64,000 nucleotides of DNA, taken from positions 1-64,000 of the forward strand of contig JAJPGT010000041.1 of the NCBI GenBank assembly GCA_021325655.1, in the 5' to 3' direction. Below the pieces are notes generated by a model that made no database searches, was not told where the DNA came from, and worked only from the letters and a program-made list of their open reading frames with translations. Shown here one piece after another: positions 8,437 to 17,755 of the stretch. Every line of letters starts with the position of its first letter. The stretch's first letter is position 1. Source of the stretch: Pseudomonadota bacterium. Lineage in GTDB: Bacteria > Chloroflexota > UBA6077 > JAJPGT01. The translations under genes were made by a program, and so were the position numbers.

Positions 8437-10371
8437 TCAGGTCGCGGGAGCGTTCTTCGCCACGATCTGCTCGATCGTCGGCGTGCCCCGCGTCTTCAGC
8501 ATCTCGGCCAGGGGGAAGCGCAGCGTGGAGCGCGAGCCGTCTGGGTTGTCCAGGACGATCTGCTCGGCGATTACCACGCGGCCCGCGTGGTAGCGCGCCA
8601 GCAGCGTCCGCTCGATTGGCAGGTCCGTTCGATCCTGGATGTCCAGCCGGGGCGCGCCTTCTGGCCCGCGCTCCTCGTAGTGGAAGCGCAGCGGCTCCCA
8701 GCGGCTCGCGGTGGTGGGCCAGACGTCGTCGCGATGGTAGACGTCCGACATGCCGCCGTAGGCCGACCAGAGCGTCTCGAAGACGCCGGCCAGGATCATT
8801 CCGAGCTTGCTCTGCCGACCGCCGAACAGGTCCTCGTCCGCGTCGACGATCGCGATGAACGTGTCCGGCGGGAGGAGCTGGCCGGGGGCCGCCTGTGCCA
8901 GCGCCTGGAGCTGCTGGCGGTCCAGCTCCGCGCGCGCCTGGTAGGCCCGGGCATAGCCGAGCATGCAGAGGCTGGACAGCAGCAGCGCGCACCCGGCCAG
9001 CCCGAGCAGCGCGGAGGCGCCGCCCAGCCGGCGGGCGAGCAGCCAGGCGAGCGAGCCGACGGCCAGCCCGACTCCTGCCAGCGGGAAGTAGAGCTGTCGG
9101 TACTCGGCCACCGCGTCTCGGACCAGGATGCCGGGGAAGAACAGCGTCCCCAGGCTCCAGGCGAGCCCGACGGCAGCGGCCACGAGCGTGGTACGCATCG
9201 CCGGCTCCACCTCACGCTCGGAGCGCCAGGCGAGCACGGTCGCGGCCAGCGCCACGGCGGCGCCGAGCAGCAGCAGCCGGGCTGGCCAGGAGGAGAGGGC
9301 CACCCCCAGCCCGAGGCCGAACGCCTCGCGATTGATCGCCAGCCCCCAGTCTGGCCAGAGCGTCTTGTAGCCAGCCCCGCTGACGAAGCGAACTGCCCGC
9401 TCCAGCAGCCCGGCGGGGCTGAGGTCGACGCCGCCGCGAGAGGCGACGTAGAAGGAGTTGTGGTAGATGCCCAGGTAGACCGCGGCGCTGCCGGCGAGCG
9501 GGCCGAGCAGCAGCAGGAGCGCGCGGCGCAGTAGCGGCCCGGTCTCCCGCGGCCGCTGCGCCGCGAGGAGGAGCGCAAAGAGCGGCACCAGCCCGGTGGC
9601 GCTCGCATAGGATTCCATCCAGAGCAGCGCCACGGTGAACACCAGCCCGCCCGCCAGCGCCCACAGCGCCGTCCAGCGCGGCTGCCGCAGCCCGCTCAGC
9701 ACGCAGTGCAGGCACAGCAGCGCGAACGTCGCGCCGTAGACGAAGCCGGAGGCGGCGACCCAGAGCACCGCCTCGTGGGCGAAGAACGGGGCGACCAGCA
9801 CCCAGCCGCCGATCACCGCCGCCAGCCGCGAGCCGAGCAGCCGGTAGATCAGCCAGCCGAGCAGGAGCGCGTTGATGCCGACGGCGAGAGCGAGGACCGC
9901 GCGCACCAGCAGCTCGTCGGTCCACAGCAGCGCGCCAAACGTCGTGATCATCGTCCAGTGCAGCGGCCGCGCCGGCCAGTACGGGATGCGCCCGGCGGCG
10001 TCCCACGGCCGCCACTGGCCGGTCGTCACATCCACCGCGGCCATCCTATCCACGTAGTCGTCGAGATACGGGCCCCGCTGCCAGATGACGAAGTAGCTCA
10101 GCGCCAGGCAGAACAGCGCGGTGGCGAGCCAGCCCAGCCGCTCGGCGAGCAGCGCGGCCCGCCACGCCAATCGGTCACGTGCGCCGAAGGAGCGGCCGGC
10201 GAGGGGTGGGACAGCGAGCGCCGACGCCAGGCGTAGCCCGGCCGACGCCGCTCGCGGACTATCGACATCTCGGCCGCGATCCGCGGCTCCTCCCTCCGCC
10301 CGGGGCTGCCGGGCGGGTGCGTCGCTCTGTTGCACTCCTGTCTCCCCACCTCGTCGCGCGTGCGGCAGCAT
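8437..10371 (-). CDS. Polytopic membrane protein, probable GT-C-type glycosyltransferase
   Basis: 644 residues. After an Arg/Ala-rich cytoplasmic N-terminus there are about ten to twelve hydrophobic helices between residues ~80 and 490, then a soluble C-terminal ~150 residues. The first large loop contains GPYLDDYVDRM, the acidic motif expected in GT-C enzymes that use lipid-linked sugars. No further family signature is clear. It is convergent with the glycosidase ending at 8402 and divergent from the gene at 10619. The ATG at 10371 has no obvious ribosome site, so a downstream in-frame GTG start remains possible. Confidence 0.65.
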   Translation of the reverse strand: MLPHARRGGETGVQQSDAPARQPRAEGGAADRGRDVDSPRAASAGLRLASALAVPPLAGRSFGARDRLAWRAALLAERLGWLATALFCLALSYFVIWQRGPYLDDYVDRMAAVDVTTGQWRPWDAAGRIPYWPARPLHWTMITTFGALLWTDELLVRAVLALAVGINALLLGWLIYRLLGSRLAAVIGGWVLVAPFFAHEAVLWVAASGFVYGATFALLCLHCVLSGLRQPRWTALWALAGGLVFTVALLWMESYASATGLVPLFALLLAAQRPRETGPLLRRALLLLLGPLAGSAAVYLGIYHNSFYVASRGGVDLSPAGLLERAVRFVSGAGYKTLWPDWGLAINREAFGLGLGVALSSWPARLLLLGAAVALAATVLAWRSEREVEPAMRTTLVAAAVGLAWSLGTLFFPGILVRDAVAEYRQLYFPLAGVGLAVGSLAWLLARRLGGASALLGLAGCALLLSSLCMLGYARAYQARAELDRQQLQALAQAAPGQLLPPDTFIAIVDADEDLFGGRQSKLGMILAGVFETLWSAYGGMSDVYHRDDVWPTTASRWEPLRFHYEERGPEGAPRLDIQDRTDLPIERTLLARYHAGRVVIAEQIVLDNPDGSRSTLRFPLAEMLKTRGTPTIEQIVAKNAPAT

Positions 10372-10618
10372 AGTACGTGCCGGTCGCCCCGCGGCGCCTC
10401 TTTCTGCTAGTGTGTCGCGTCACTCAGGGGGAGCGGGGCGGTCAATTCTATGCTGTGCTCAGGCGCTGGCGACACCTCGGCGGGCACCTGCTGCCTGCAC
10501 GTCTGCTGCTGCCCGAGCCGAGCCGACGGCTGGTACGCTCGGCTGCCCGCTGTGCCGTGCCCGCTGTGCCGTGGTGGACCCCGCCTCGGACGCCGTGGTA
10601 TACCCGGCCGCCGTCACT

Positions 10619-12910
10619 ATGATTGCTGAGCGCGAAGCCCCTGCCCTGCGTCTGGCCCCGCGTCGTCGCGCCATCGCGCTGGCCACGTTTGCCCCGGAGC
10701 TGGCCGGCCTCGGGGCGCTGCTGGCGGTCGAGGCCTGGCTGCTCAAGGTCTGGCTCTGGATCGACACCCGGCCCTCGAGCTGGGATCCGGCGCTGCTGCT
10801 GCTGATGACCGACGACTGGCGGCTGTTCTTCCGCTTCCCGAACCGCTACACGCTGCTGGAGGCGGTCACCTTCGCCGCCTGGAAGGCGCCGCCGCTCTGG
10901 CCGGCGCTGATGGGCTTTGTCCAGGCGCTGGTCGGGCCGCTGGATGAGGATACGATCGTGCTCGTCTCCAGCACCCTGGCCCTGGCGCTGCTGATGGCCG
11001 CCACCTATGGGATTGGCCGGCTGTTCTTCGGGCGCCTGGCCGGCGCCTGCGCCGCGGCGCTGGCAACCCTGCTGACCGGCATCGTCCTGTTCACCCACAC
11101 CTACCTGCTGGACGTCCCGTTTACCGCGCTGGTCACCCTGGCCATGTTCGGGCTCGCCCGCCTGCTCCGGCCACGCCTGGGGCGCTGGGACGCCCCGCTG
11201 GCGGCGCTACTGCTGGGGCTGGCCTGCCTGACCAAGTACCAGGCGCCGTTCTTCCTCTGGCTGCCCGCGCTGTTCGTGCTCGGCTGGCGCTGGCGGGCCG
11301 AGCGGCAGCAGGGGGCCAGCGCGGCCGAGGCACGGCGACGGACCCTTCGCCTGGGGCTCACCCTGGCGGCCGGGCCGGCAGTGCTGCTCGGAGGCTTCCT
11401 GGTCGGGCAGCTTCCGAACTGGCGTGCCTTTGCTGGCAGCATGCTGGGGATCCTGGTCAGCACCCACGCTGCGGCCAACACCAGCGCGACCGCCTGGGAC
11501 GGCCCGGCGCTCACCTGGTTCTCGCTCGGCTGGTACGTCCGCTCCTGGTTCGAGCAAGAGCTGCTGGACCAGGCGGGGATCCTGGCGCTGGCCGGCCTGG
11601 GCGCGGTCGTCGCTCTGGTCTGGCGCCGCGCCGCGGCCGGGCTGCTGCTATCCTGGCTGCTGGGCGGATATATCGCCCTCTGGTTCGTGGTGAACAAGGA
11701 GGGGCGCTTCGATCTGCCGTATCTGCCGGTCTTCGCGCTGCTGGCCGCGGCCCCGCTGGCGTGGCTTGGCCACCCGCGGGTCCCGCCGCCGGCGCGCTGG
11801 CTGGGCGGCGCGGCGGCGGTGACGCTGTTGGGCGGTTACGCCATCTCCTCGCTCGCCTGGCACGGCCTGGCGCTCAGCTCGCCGCTGGAGCTCGCCCGTC
11901 TGCCCGACTCATCGCTGCAGGCGCGCGCGGCGATCCTGGCCAATGCCGACACCGTGCCGATCAACCCGTACCAGATGGTGAAGTGGCCGGCGACGGACAA
12001 CTGGCAGCAGCCGGAGCTGCTGCGGTTGCTCAGCGCCGCGCGCGCTCGGCTCGGGCTGAAGCAGGCGACGGTCGCGTTCGTGCCGTCGACGGAATACCTG
12101 CTGGCGGACAGCTACCGCTACGCCGTCCGCCGCACGGGCGAGCCGCTGGTCTTCCTGAGCGACATCTGGAACCTGGATGACCCGAACAGCCTGGCGCAGT
12201 TCTTCAGCGCCGACTTCGTGCTGGCCAAGACCAACCAGTCAGCGGTGCGGTGGGACGCCTTCGCCGGCCTGCAGGCGTTCGCCGCCGCGCTTCAGGACCC
12301 CACCAGTCCGCTGGCCCAGCAGGTCGACCGGCGCTTCGTCGTCTTCGCCCGCCGGCCGCTGCCGGATGACTCGGAAGTGGTGCTGTACGTGCGGCGCTCC
12401 GACGTGGCCTCCTTCAACGCCGTGCGCGACCTAGCCGCCGCGCAGGTGTCGGCGCAGGACCCGGGATTCGTCACTTCGACCCTGGTGAGCATCAACGGCG
12501 ACACGCGCAAGGCGCTCTTCGAGCACCCTCCGGCCGGCAATGGCGCCACCAGCGTGACCTATGCGCTTCCGCGCGTCCCGGACGGGGCGCAGCTCCAGCT
12601 CGGGGTCGCGCTCCAGCCGGAGAGCTGGACCGCCAAGGGCGACGGGGTCGTGTTTCAGGTCGACGTGCTGGATGGCAACCAGACGGCCACGGTCTTCCAG
12701 CGCTACGTCGACCCGAAGCACGTCGAAGCGGACCGCCGCTGGATCGACGCCCAGGTCGACCTGAGCACCTATGCCGGCCGGTCGATCCGACTCCGCTTCT
12801 CTACCAGCAGCGGCCCCGCCGGCGACAACCAGAGCGACTGGGCGGTGTGGGGCGAGCCGGTGCTGCTCCCGATCCCGCCGGACGCGCTGGAGCGGCTGGC
12901 GCTGCCATGA
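10619..12910 (+). CDS. GT39/PMT-like mannosyltransferase-type membrane protein
   Basis: 763 residues from ATG 10619; in-frame upstream extension to 10121 lacks family character. MTDDWRLFFRFPNRY (D65-D66) and HTYLLDVPFTALVTLAMFGLARLL match the two acidic-loop signatures of Pmt_2/GT39 proteins. Eleven or so helices occupy residues 20-440. The remaining C-terminal ~300 residues are extracytoplasmic. They include a beta-rich segment (about 590-760) with VFQVDVLDGNQTATVFQRYVD, resembling a carbohydrate-binding or jelly-roll domain. The gene lies in the glycan locus, 52 nt before another polytopic protein, and likely transfers sugar from polyprenyl phosphate. Confidence 0.75.
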   Translation: MIAEREAPALRLAPRRRAIALATFAPELAGLGALLAVEAWLLKVWLWIDTRPSSWDPALLLLMTDDWRLFFRFPNRYTLLEAVTFAAWKAPPLWPALMGFVQALVGPLDEDTIVLVSSTLALALLMAATYGIGRLFFGRLAGACAAALATLLTGIVLFTHTYLLDVPFTALVTLAMFGLARLLRPRLGRWDAPLAALLLGLACLTKYQAPFFLWLPALFVLGWRWRAERQQGASAAEARRRTLRLGLTLAAGPAVLLGGFLVGQLPNWRAFAGSMLGILVSTHAAANTSATAWDGPALTWFSLGWYVRSWFEQELLDQAGILALAGLGAVVALVWRRAAAGLLLSWLLGGYIALWFVVNKEGRFDLPYLPVFALLAAAPLAWLGHPRVPPPARWLGGAAAVTLLGGYAISSLAWHGLALSSPLELARLPDSSLQARAAILANADTVPINPYQMVKWPATDNWQQPELLRLLSAARARLGLKQATVAFVPSTEYLLADSYRYAVRRTGEPLVFLSDIWNLDDPNSLAQFFSADFVLAKTNQSAVRWDAFAGLQAFAAALQDPTSPLAQQVDRRFVVFARRPLPDDSEVVLYVRRSDVASFNAVRDLAAAQVSAQDPGFVTSTLVSINGDTRKALFEHPPAGNGATSVTYALPRVPDGAQLQLGVALQPESWTAKGDGVVFQVDVLDGNQTATVFQRYVDPKHVEADRRWIDAQVDLSTYAGRSIRLRFSTSSGPAGDNQSDWAVWGEPVLLPIPPDALERLALP

Positions 12911-12962
12911 CGGCACTCGCGAGAGGGGACCGAGCGATCCAGCCAGAGGGACCGGGGCGACC

Positions 12963-14918
12963 ATGCCGCTGGCGTCAGTAGCCCCGCCGAACCACGCGGG
13001 CGGCGACGCGGGCGCGGGAGAGGCCCGCCCGGGGCTGCTTGGCCTGCGCGCGGCGGCCACCTGGACCGAGGCGGCGCTCGCCGGCCTGGCCGGAACGCTC
13101 GCCTCGCTTCTCTATTACGGGTTCAGCGGTGCGCGCTGGGTGGACGCGCCGATTCTGCGCTCCTTCATGGATCCGCGGCTGTTCGCCAACGATCCCTTCG
13201 TCGCCCCGTTCCACGCCCTGACCCCGGCTGCGATCCCCTACCGCCTGCTCGCCTTCGTCGCCGCCCGCGTCTCGTCGGACAGCCTCGACCCCGGCCTGCT
13301 CGTGCTGTACCTGCCGTGTACCCTCGCCGCGCTGGCGCTGGTCTACGCGCTCGCCTGGCGCCTGTTCGAGCAGCGGGCCAGCGCGCTGGCGGCGCTTGCG
13401 CTCTCTCTCTCCGGGATGCGGCTGCTCAGCATCGGCAGCCCCACCCTGCACTCCGCCGAGATGACGCCCCAGGTGCTGGCCCTGCCCTTCGAGCTCGGCG
13501 GCCTGTTGGCGCTGCTGGTGGATCGGCCGACGCTGGCCGGGCTGCTGCTCGGGCTCGCCTTCAACCTGCATGCGCCGATCGCCGGCCAGCTCGGGCTGCT
13601 GTTCGGCGGCTGGTTGCTGCTGCGCTGGCGGGTGCTGGGCCCGGCCGCGGCCGCTCGCGCCGGGCTGGCCGCCGCGCTGGCCGCTTCACCCACGCTGGTC
13701 GGCGCAGCCCTCAGCCACCTGCGGCCGCTGGAGCCGTGGGAGATCATGCTGGCGCTGGAGACGACCGGCTCGGACCTCTCCGTCGCCCGCTCCTTCGATA
13801 GCCGCGCCCTGGCGCTGATGAACCTCGTCGGGATCGCCTTCCTCGGGCTGCTGGCCGCCCGGGTGCGGCCCCGGCGGGGCTGGGCGCTCCTGGGCTGGCT
13901 GCTGGCCGGCTCCGCGCTGCTGCTCCTGGCCGGGCTGCTGGCGGTGGACGTGCTCGACGCGCCGGCGCTAGCGACCGTTGCGCTCCGGCTCAACGTCGCC
14001 CGCGCCGCCTGGCTGCCCAACCTGATCGGGGCGCTGCTGCTCGGCGAGTACGCGCGCCAGGGCTGGGAGCGTGGCTGGCCGCCCCGCCTCCTGCTGCTGG
14101 CGCTGCTCGGCGCGGCGCTGACCGTCCCGGCCGCCACGCTCCCGCTGGAGCCGCTGCTGCCGGCGACGATGCTGCTCGTGCTGGCCGCGGAGCTGGTCGC
14201 GCCCGCCGCGGCAGCGCTCCCCGCGCGCACTGGTGCGCTGTCCCCCTGGCTCAGGCGGCTGTGCGATGCCGCGACAGCGCTGCTCCTGCTGGCCTGCCTC
14301 GGGCTCGGCCTGCGCGGCACCGGCCTGGGCAACGCGCTCGACCTCCGCCTGGCGCTCCCGGCGGTGGCCGTCACCGCCCTGCTCGGCGCGGGGCTCGGCC
14401 TCGGGCGCCTGGTCGGCAGCCGTGTCGGCGGCGTGCAACGGGTCCAGATCGCGCTGCTGGCGCTTGCCTTCGTCGGCCTGGCAGTGGACCGCAACCTGGA
14501 GGACTGGCGCGTTCCGGTGAAGGCCGGGGAGCGTCCGGCCCGGGCGGTGATCGCCTGGGCTCGGACGACGCCGCCCGAGAGCGAGTTCCTGATCGCTCCG
14601 AGTGACCCGTTCGCGCTCGAGTTCCTGCGCCGCGCCGATCGTGCCGTGTTCGTCGTCCGCGAGGGCGCCAACCACGGCCTCTACTTTCCCCAGAACAACG
14701 TCGAGTTCGCCCGTCGGGTGCGGGCGCTGGGGGTGCAGGACCCGCTCCGCTTCCCGGACGAGCTGGACGCCGCTTACAAGAATCTGACCGCGGACGACGT
14801 GCGGGCGATCGCCCGCGATTTCGGCGTCCGCTACTTCATCCCGGCGCCGGGTGAGCGCTATCCCTTCCCGAGCGCTTTCCGGGCCGACAAGTACGTTGTC
14901 TATCGCATCGAGCCGTAG
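12963..14918 (+). CDS. Large polytopic membrane protein, GT-C-like, glycan locus
   Basis: 651 residues starting at ATG 12963, with AGAGGGACCGGGGCGACC just upstream. About twelve hydrophobic segments run from residue 35 to ~500. A soluble C-terminal ~140 residues follow (ESEFLIAPSDPFALEFLRRADRAVF), ending in RYPFPSAFRADKYVVYRIEP. The first loop has SFMDPRLFANDPFV, and a later stretch reads NLHAPIAGQLGLLFGG. This resembles DUF6798-like or GT-C-like membrane proteins, but no diagnostic catalytic motif is certain. It is the second gene of a pair with 10619-12910. Confidence 0.6.
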   Translation: MPLASVAPPNHAGGDAGAGEARPGLLGLRAAATWTEAALAGLAGTLASLLYYGFSGARWVDAPILRSFMDPRLFANDPFVAPFHALTPAAIPYRLLAFVAARVSSDSLDPGLLVLYLPCTLAALALVYALAWRLFEQRASALAALALSLSGMRLLSIGSPTLHSAEMTPQVLALPFELGGLLALLVDRPTLAGLLLGLAFNLHAPIAGQLGLLFGGWLLLRWRVLGPAAAARAGLAAALAASPTLVGAALSHLRPLEPWEIMLALETTGSDLSVARSFDSRALALMNLVGIAFLGLLAARVRPRRGWALLGWLLAGSALLLLAGLLAVDVLDAPALATVALRLNVARAAWLPNLIGALLLGEYARQGWERGWPPRLLLLALLGAALTVPAATLPLEPLLPATMLLVLAAELVAPAAAALPARTGALSPWLRRLCDAATALLLLACLGLGLRGTGLGNALDLRLALPAVAVTALLGAGLGLGRLVGSRVGGVQRVQIALLALAFVGLAVDRNLEDWRVPVKAGERPARAVIAWARTTPPESEFLIAPSDPFALEFLRRADRAVFVVREGANHGLYFPQNNVEFARRVRALGVQDPLRFPDELDAAYKNLTADDVRAIARDFGVRYFIPAPGERYPFPSAFRADKYVVYRIEP

Positions 14919-15034
14919 CGATCCGGGGCTCGTTCACCGCGGCCATTTTTCTTCGGGCGCCACCCCAGGTACGCTATACCATGAGCGAAGGGTGGCCGGC
15001 GCTGGCGAGAGGCGCGGACACGATGGGAGCTCAG

Positions 15035-15415
15035 ATGGCGGACGACAGCGACCGGCTGTCCCGAGAGGTGGCGGATGCGCTGCGGCAGGCGCACGCCGAG
15101 GAGCTGGAACGGCTTCCTCGGCGCCGGCGCGGCTGGACCCTGACGGATCCCCGCCCCTCGTCGCCCAGCCAGGTGATGATCGCCGGCGGGGTGCTGCTGG
15201 TCGCCAGGCTCTTCGGGGTGTACACGCTGCTCGGCCTGGGCGCCCTGGCGCCCACGCTTGCTCAGATCGGGCTCATCATCCTCATCATCGGCTTTGTCAC
15301 CTGGCTGATCCGCCCGCCGCGGCGGGAGATGTACTGGCGCGGCCGGCGCATCGAGCTGGAGCCGAGCCCCTCGCTGTCGCACCGGCTGTACCGCCTGCTG
15401 TACCGCGACGCGTGA
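15035..15415 (+). CDS. Small two-helix membrane protein, function unknown
   Basis: 126 residues from ATG 15035, preferred because GGGAG sits 5 nt upstream; ATG 14981 and 15023 are in-frame alternatives. An N-terminal amphipathic, Arg/Glu-rich ~45 residues is followed by two hydrophobic helices (VMIAGGVLLVARLFGVYTLL and IGLIILIIGFVTWLI). The tail is basic and contains REMYWRGRRIEL. A TATACC box lies just before 14981. I do not recognise a named family. The arrangement suggests a small inner-membrane protein with cytoplasmic ends. Confidence 0.65.
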   Translation: MADDSDRLSREVADALRQAHAEELERLPRRRRGWTLTDPRPSSPSQVMIAGGVLLVARLFGVYTLLGLGALAPTLAQIGLIILIIGFVTWLIRPPRREMYWRGRRIELEPSPSLSHRLYRLLYRDA

Positions 15416-15436
15416 GCGGGCTGGCGGAGCCGCGCG

Positions 15437-17740
15437 TCACCCCGTGAGCGGAGCTGCAGCCCCGGTATCGGGGGCCAGAGCGGAGTCCCTATCCCGCTTC
15501 GCCGCCCCTGTGGCGATGATGTCGCGGTACACCTCGGCGGCGGGAGTGGCGACGCGCCGGAGGGCGGGGTCCGAGTCCAGCGCGACGTGGTAGAGGCCGA
15601 AGTCGTTGCTCGGGCCGAAGGGCAGCCCCCACTCGCGGTTAGAGGTGATACTCCAGCACAGGTAGCCGCTGACGGGCGCTCCGGCGCGGACCGCGCGCTG
15701 GACCTCGCGAACGTGCCGCCGCAGGTACTCGGCCCGCTCGACGCCGTCGGCCTGATCGACGGAGCCATTCTCGACGATCAGGATCGGCAGGCGCGGGAAC
15801 AGCTTGGCATAGTACCGCAGCATCCCGTACAGGGCGCCGGGCCAGACCGGGGCGCGGTCGAAGCGGCCGATGCTCGCCTCCAGCAGCGCCTGCAGCCGGT
15901 CGAGCCGCAGGGTGCTGATGCCCCAGTAGTAATCGAGGCCGACGAAGTCCTGCTGGCCGGCGCATCCGGGAGGGCAGAGCAGTTCGGGGAGCTTGCCGGC
16001 CATGCCGAGGTGCCACCAGTTGCTGGTAAGGCCGGTGGAGAGCACGCTGTACGCCTTCAGAAGCGGATCCAGGAAGCGGAGCAGCGAGCGAAGTAGGGGA
16101 ATGCGCTGCTGGGTAGTCGCCGGGACGAAGCGGACGCGCGCAGGATCGCCGAACAGCCGGCCGGCGATAGCGCGGGCCAGATCGATCTCCAGCCCGCGGA
16201 GCTCGCCCGTGCGTGGGTCTCGATAGCCGAAGCCCGGCACATCCTGCTTGACCGCTACCACCAGGCAACCGCGGTCCTGGATCCGGCGCAGCGCGGTGCC
16301 CTCCCTGGCGTGCGGCAACGGGCCAGCGGGTGCGCCAGGCGTTGTCCGCGCCGCGGCGGAGGACGCTTCCGGGCCCGCGTCCACGAGCGCCCGGCCGGTG
16401 GTCGGTGGTGGAGCGGGGACAGGAGGGCCGAGGTGCTCGGCGTAGCTCGCCGCCCAGGCCCCGGATGCTTTGAACTGCCGCACCGCTGCGTTCACCACGT
16501 CCAGCAGCTCGCCACTGCCCAGGGCAACCGCCGCGGCGTACGGCTCGTCCGTCAGCCGCTCGCCGAGCAGCCGGTAGCGGCCAGGGTGGGCGGCGACGAG
16601 GCCGCGCAGGATTACGTCGTCGGCCAGCAGCGCGTCGGCCCGCCCCGCCTCCAGCGCGACGAGCGCGGCGGGGTAGTCGTCCACCCGCAGCAGGCGGGCA
16701 GTCGGGAACAGGCGCGGCGCCTCGCGCTCGGCAGTGGACGTCTTCACCGCCGCCAGCGTCCCGCCGTCCAGGCGGGCCGCGCTGGCCAGCCCGCTGCCAG
16801 CAGGCACGAGCAGCATCTGGCCGGCGACATAGTAGGTGTCTGAGAAGGCGACCTGTCGGGCCCGCTCGGGCGTTCGGGTCAGCGTGGCGACGACCACGTC
16901 CACCGCGCCCCGCTCCAGCAGTGGGCGTTCGGCGAACCGCTGCCCTTGCTTCACCAGGTCGTCGCGCCGTCGAAGCCGGGTGACGTTCCAGTCGACCAGG
17001 CGCTGGAGCCAGACCGGCAGCCCGAGCAGCAGCGGGTTGGCCCCCACCTGTGCCTGCGGGCGGGCGCGCTTGATCTCCTGGCGCGCCAGTCGGTGCGCCT
17101 CGAACAGGTTGCGCATCAGCGCTCCGACCCGGTCGAGCTGCTGCTCCAGCGTCGCGCCGTCGGGTAGCCCCGGCGGGACGGCGTAGTTGCGCAGCCACCA
17201 GGGCTTCACGTAGCCGTAGACGAGCTGTGTCGGCTCGTTGAAGGTGATCCAGGTGCACACCTCGGACCCGAGCCGTCGAGCCGCTTCGCGCGCATAGTCG
17301 CGGAACCACTCGGGGAACGCCGGATCGGTCATCCCGCCGCGCTGCTCGATGTGTAGCGGCCAGGTGAAGTGGTGCAGGGTGGCGATCGGCTCCATCCCGG
17401 CGGCGCGGATCGCGGCCGCGACCTGGCGGTAGTGCTCGAACGCCGCCTCGTCGTACACCCCGGGGCTCGGCTCGACGCGGGACCAGGCGATGGAGAAGCG
17501 AAACGCGCGGCAGCCGAGCCGCTGCGCCAGGGCGATATCTTCGCCGTAGCGGCTCCAGAAATCGGTCGCGCGCCCGCGCGGCGTCAGCCCGCGCACCCGC
17601 TCCCAGACGTCCCACACGTCCTCCCGGGCCGGGTCATACGCTTCGCACTGGTGGTCGGCGGTGGCGACTCCGAAGAGGAACCTCGGCGGCAGCGGCGGCG
17701 GGGGCTTGCGGACGAGCGAAAGCAGCGTGCGCAGGCGCAT
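15437..17740 (-). CDS. GH1 beta-glucosidase-like enzyme with inserted, circularly permuted SBP_bac_3 domain
   Basis: 767 residues. Residues 20-~265 are the first half of a GH1 barrel: FLFGVATADHQCEAY, TLHHFTWP, and TFNEPT with acid/base E169. Residues 551-~735 are the second half: FLDPLLKAY, QDFVGLDYY, ILIVENG with nucleophile E657, and CWSITSNREWGLPFG. All key GH1 landmarks are present. Between them lie ~280 residues of an amino-acid-type periplasmic binding protein in swapped order: the C-terminal two-thirds first (270-440), a Pro/Ala linker (441-485), then the N-terminal third (487-550). No signal peptide is visible, so it is probably cytoplasmic. Stop of the upstream DUF362 gene is 15 nt away, indicating an operon. 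The substrate and the ligand are unknown. Confidence 0.85.
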   Translation of the reverse strand: MRLRTLLSLVRKPPPPLPPRFLFGVATADHQCEAYDPAREDVWDVWERVRGLTPRGRATDFWSRYGEDIALAQRLGCRAFRFSIAWSRVEPSPGVYDEAAFEHYRQVAAAIRAAGMEPIATLHHFTWPLHIEQRGGMTDPAFPEWFRDYAREAARRLGSEVCTWITFNEPTQLVYGYVKPWWLRNYAVPPGLPDGATLEQQLDRVGALMRNLFEAHRLARQEIKRARPQAQVGANPLLLGLPVWLQRLVDWNVTRLRRRDDLVKQGQRFAERPLLERGAVDVVVATLTRTPERARQVAFSDTYYVAGQMLLVPAGSGLASAARLDGGTLAAVKTSTAEREAPRLFPTARLLRVDDYPAALVALEAGRADALLADDVILRGLVAAHPGRYRLLGERLTDEPYAAAVALGSGELLDVVNAAVRQFKASGAWAASYAEHLGPPVPAPPPTTGRALVDAGPEASSAAARTTPGAPAGPLPHAREGTALRRIQDRGCLVVAVKQDVPGFGYRDPRTGELRGLEIDLARAIAGRLFGDPARVRFVPATTQQRIPLLRSLLRFLDPLLKAYSVLSTGLTSNWWHLGMAGKLPELLCPPGCAGQQDFVGLDYYWGISTLRLDRLQALLEASIGRFDRAPVWPGALYGMLRYYAKLFPRLPILIVENGSVDQADGVERAEYLRRHVREVQRAVRAGAPVSGYLCWSITSNREWGLPFGPSNDFGLYHVALDSDPALRRVATPAAEVYRDIIATGAAKRDRDSALAPDTGAAAPLTG
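16091..16933 (-). other. Inserted permuted SBP_bac_3 (amino-acid-binding) domain within the GH1 gene
   Basis: Protein residues 270-550. In ordinary family-3 binding proteins the order is V.V..D.PPFG..D..G...GFEVDLA, then the helix ending R.PLL.SG, then DVVVATLTRTPERA..V.FSD.YY. Here GAVDVVVATLTRTPERARQV and DTYYVAGQ come first, followed by the second-lobe motif DDYPAALVALEAGRADALLADD and the closing helix VNAAVRQFKASGAWAASYAEHLG. Only after a proline-rich linker does the true N-terminal lobe appear (GCLVVAVKQDVPGFGYRD, GLEIDLARAIAGRLFG, QQRIPLL). The junction falls in the helix between RIPLL and GAVDVVV. Confidence 0.8.
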
Positions 17741-17755
17741 CGGGCAGCTCCCCGC

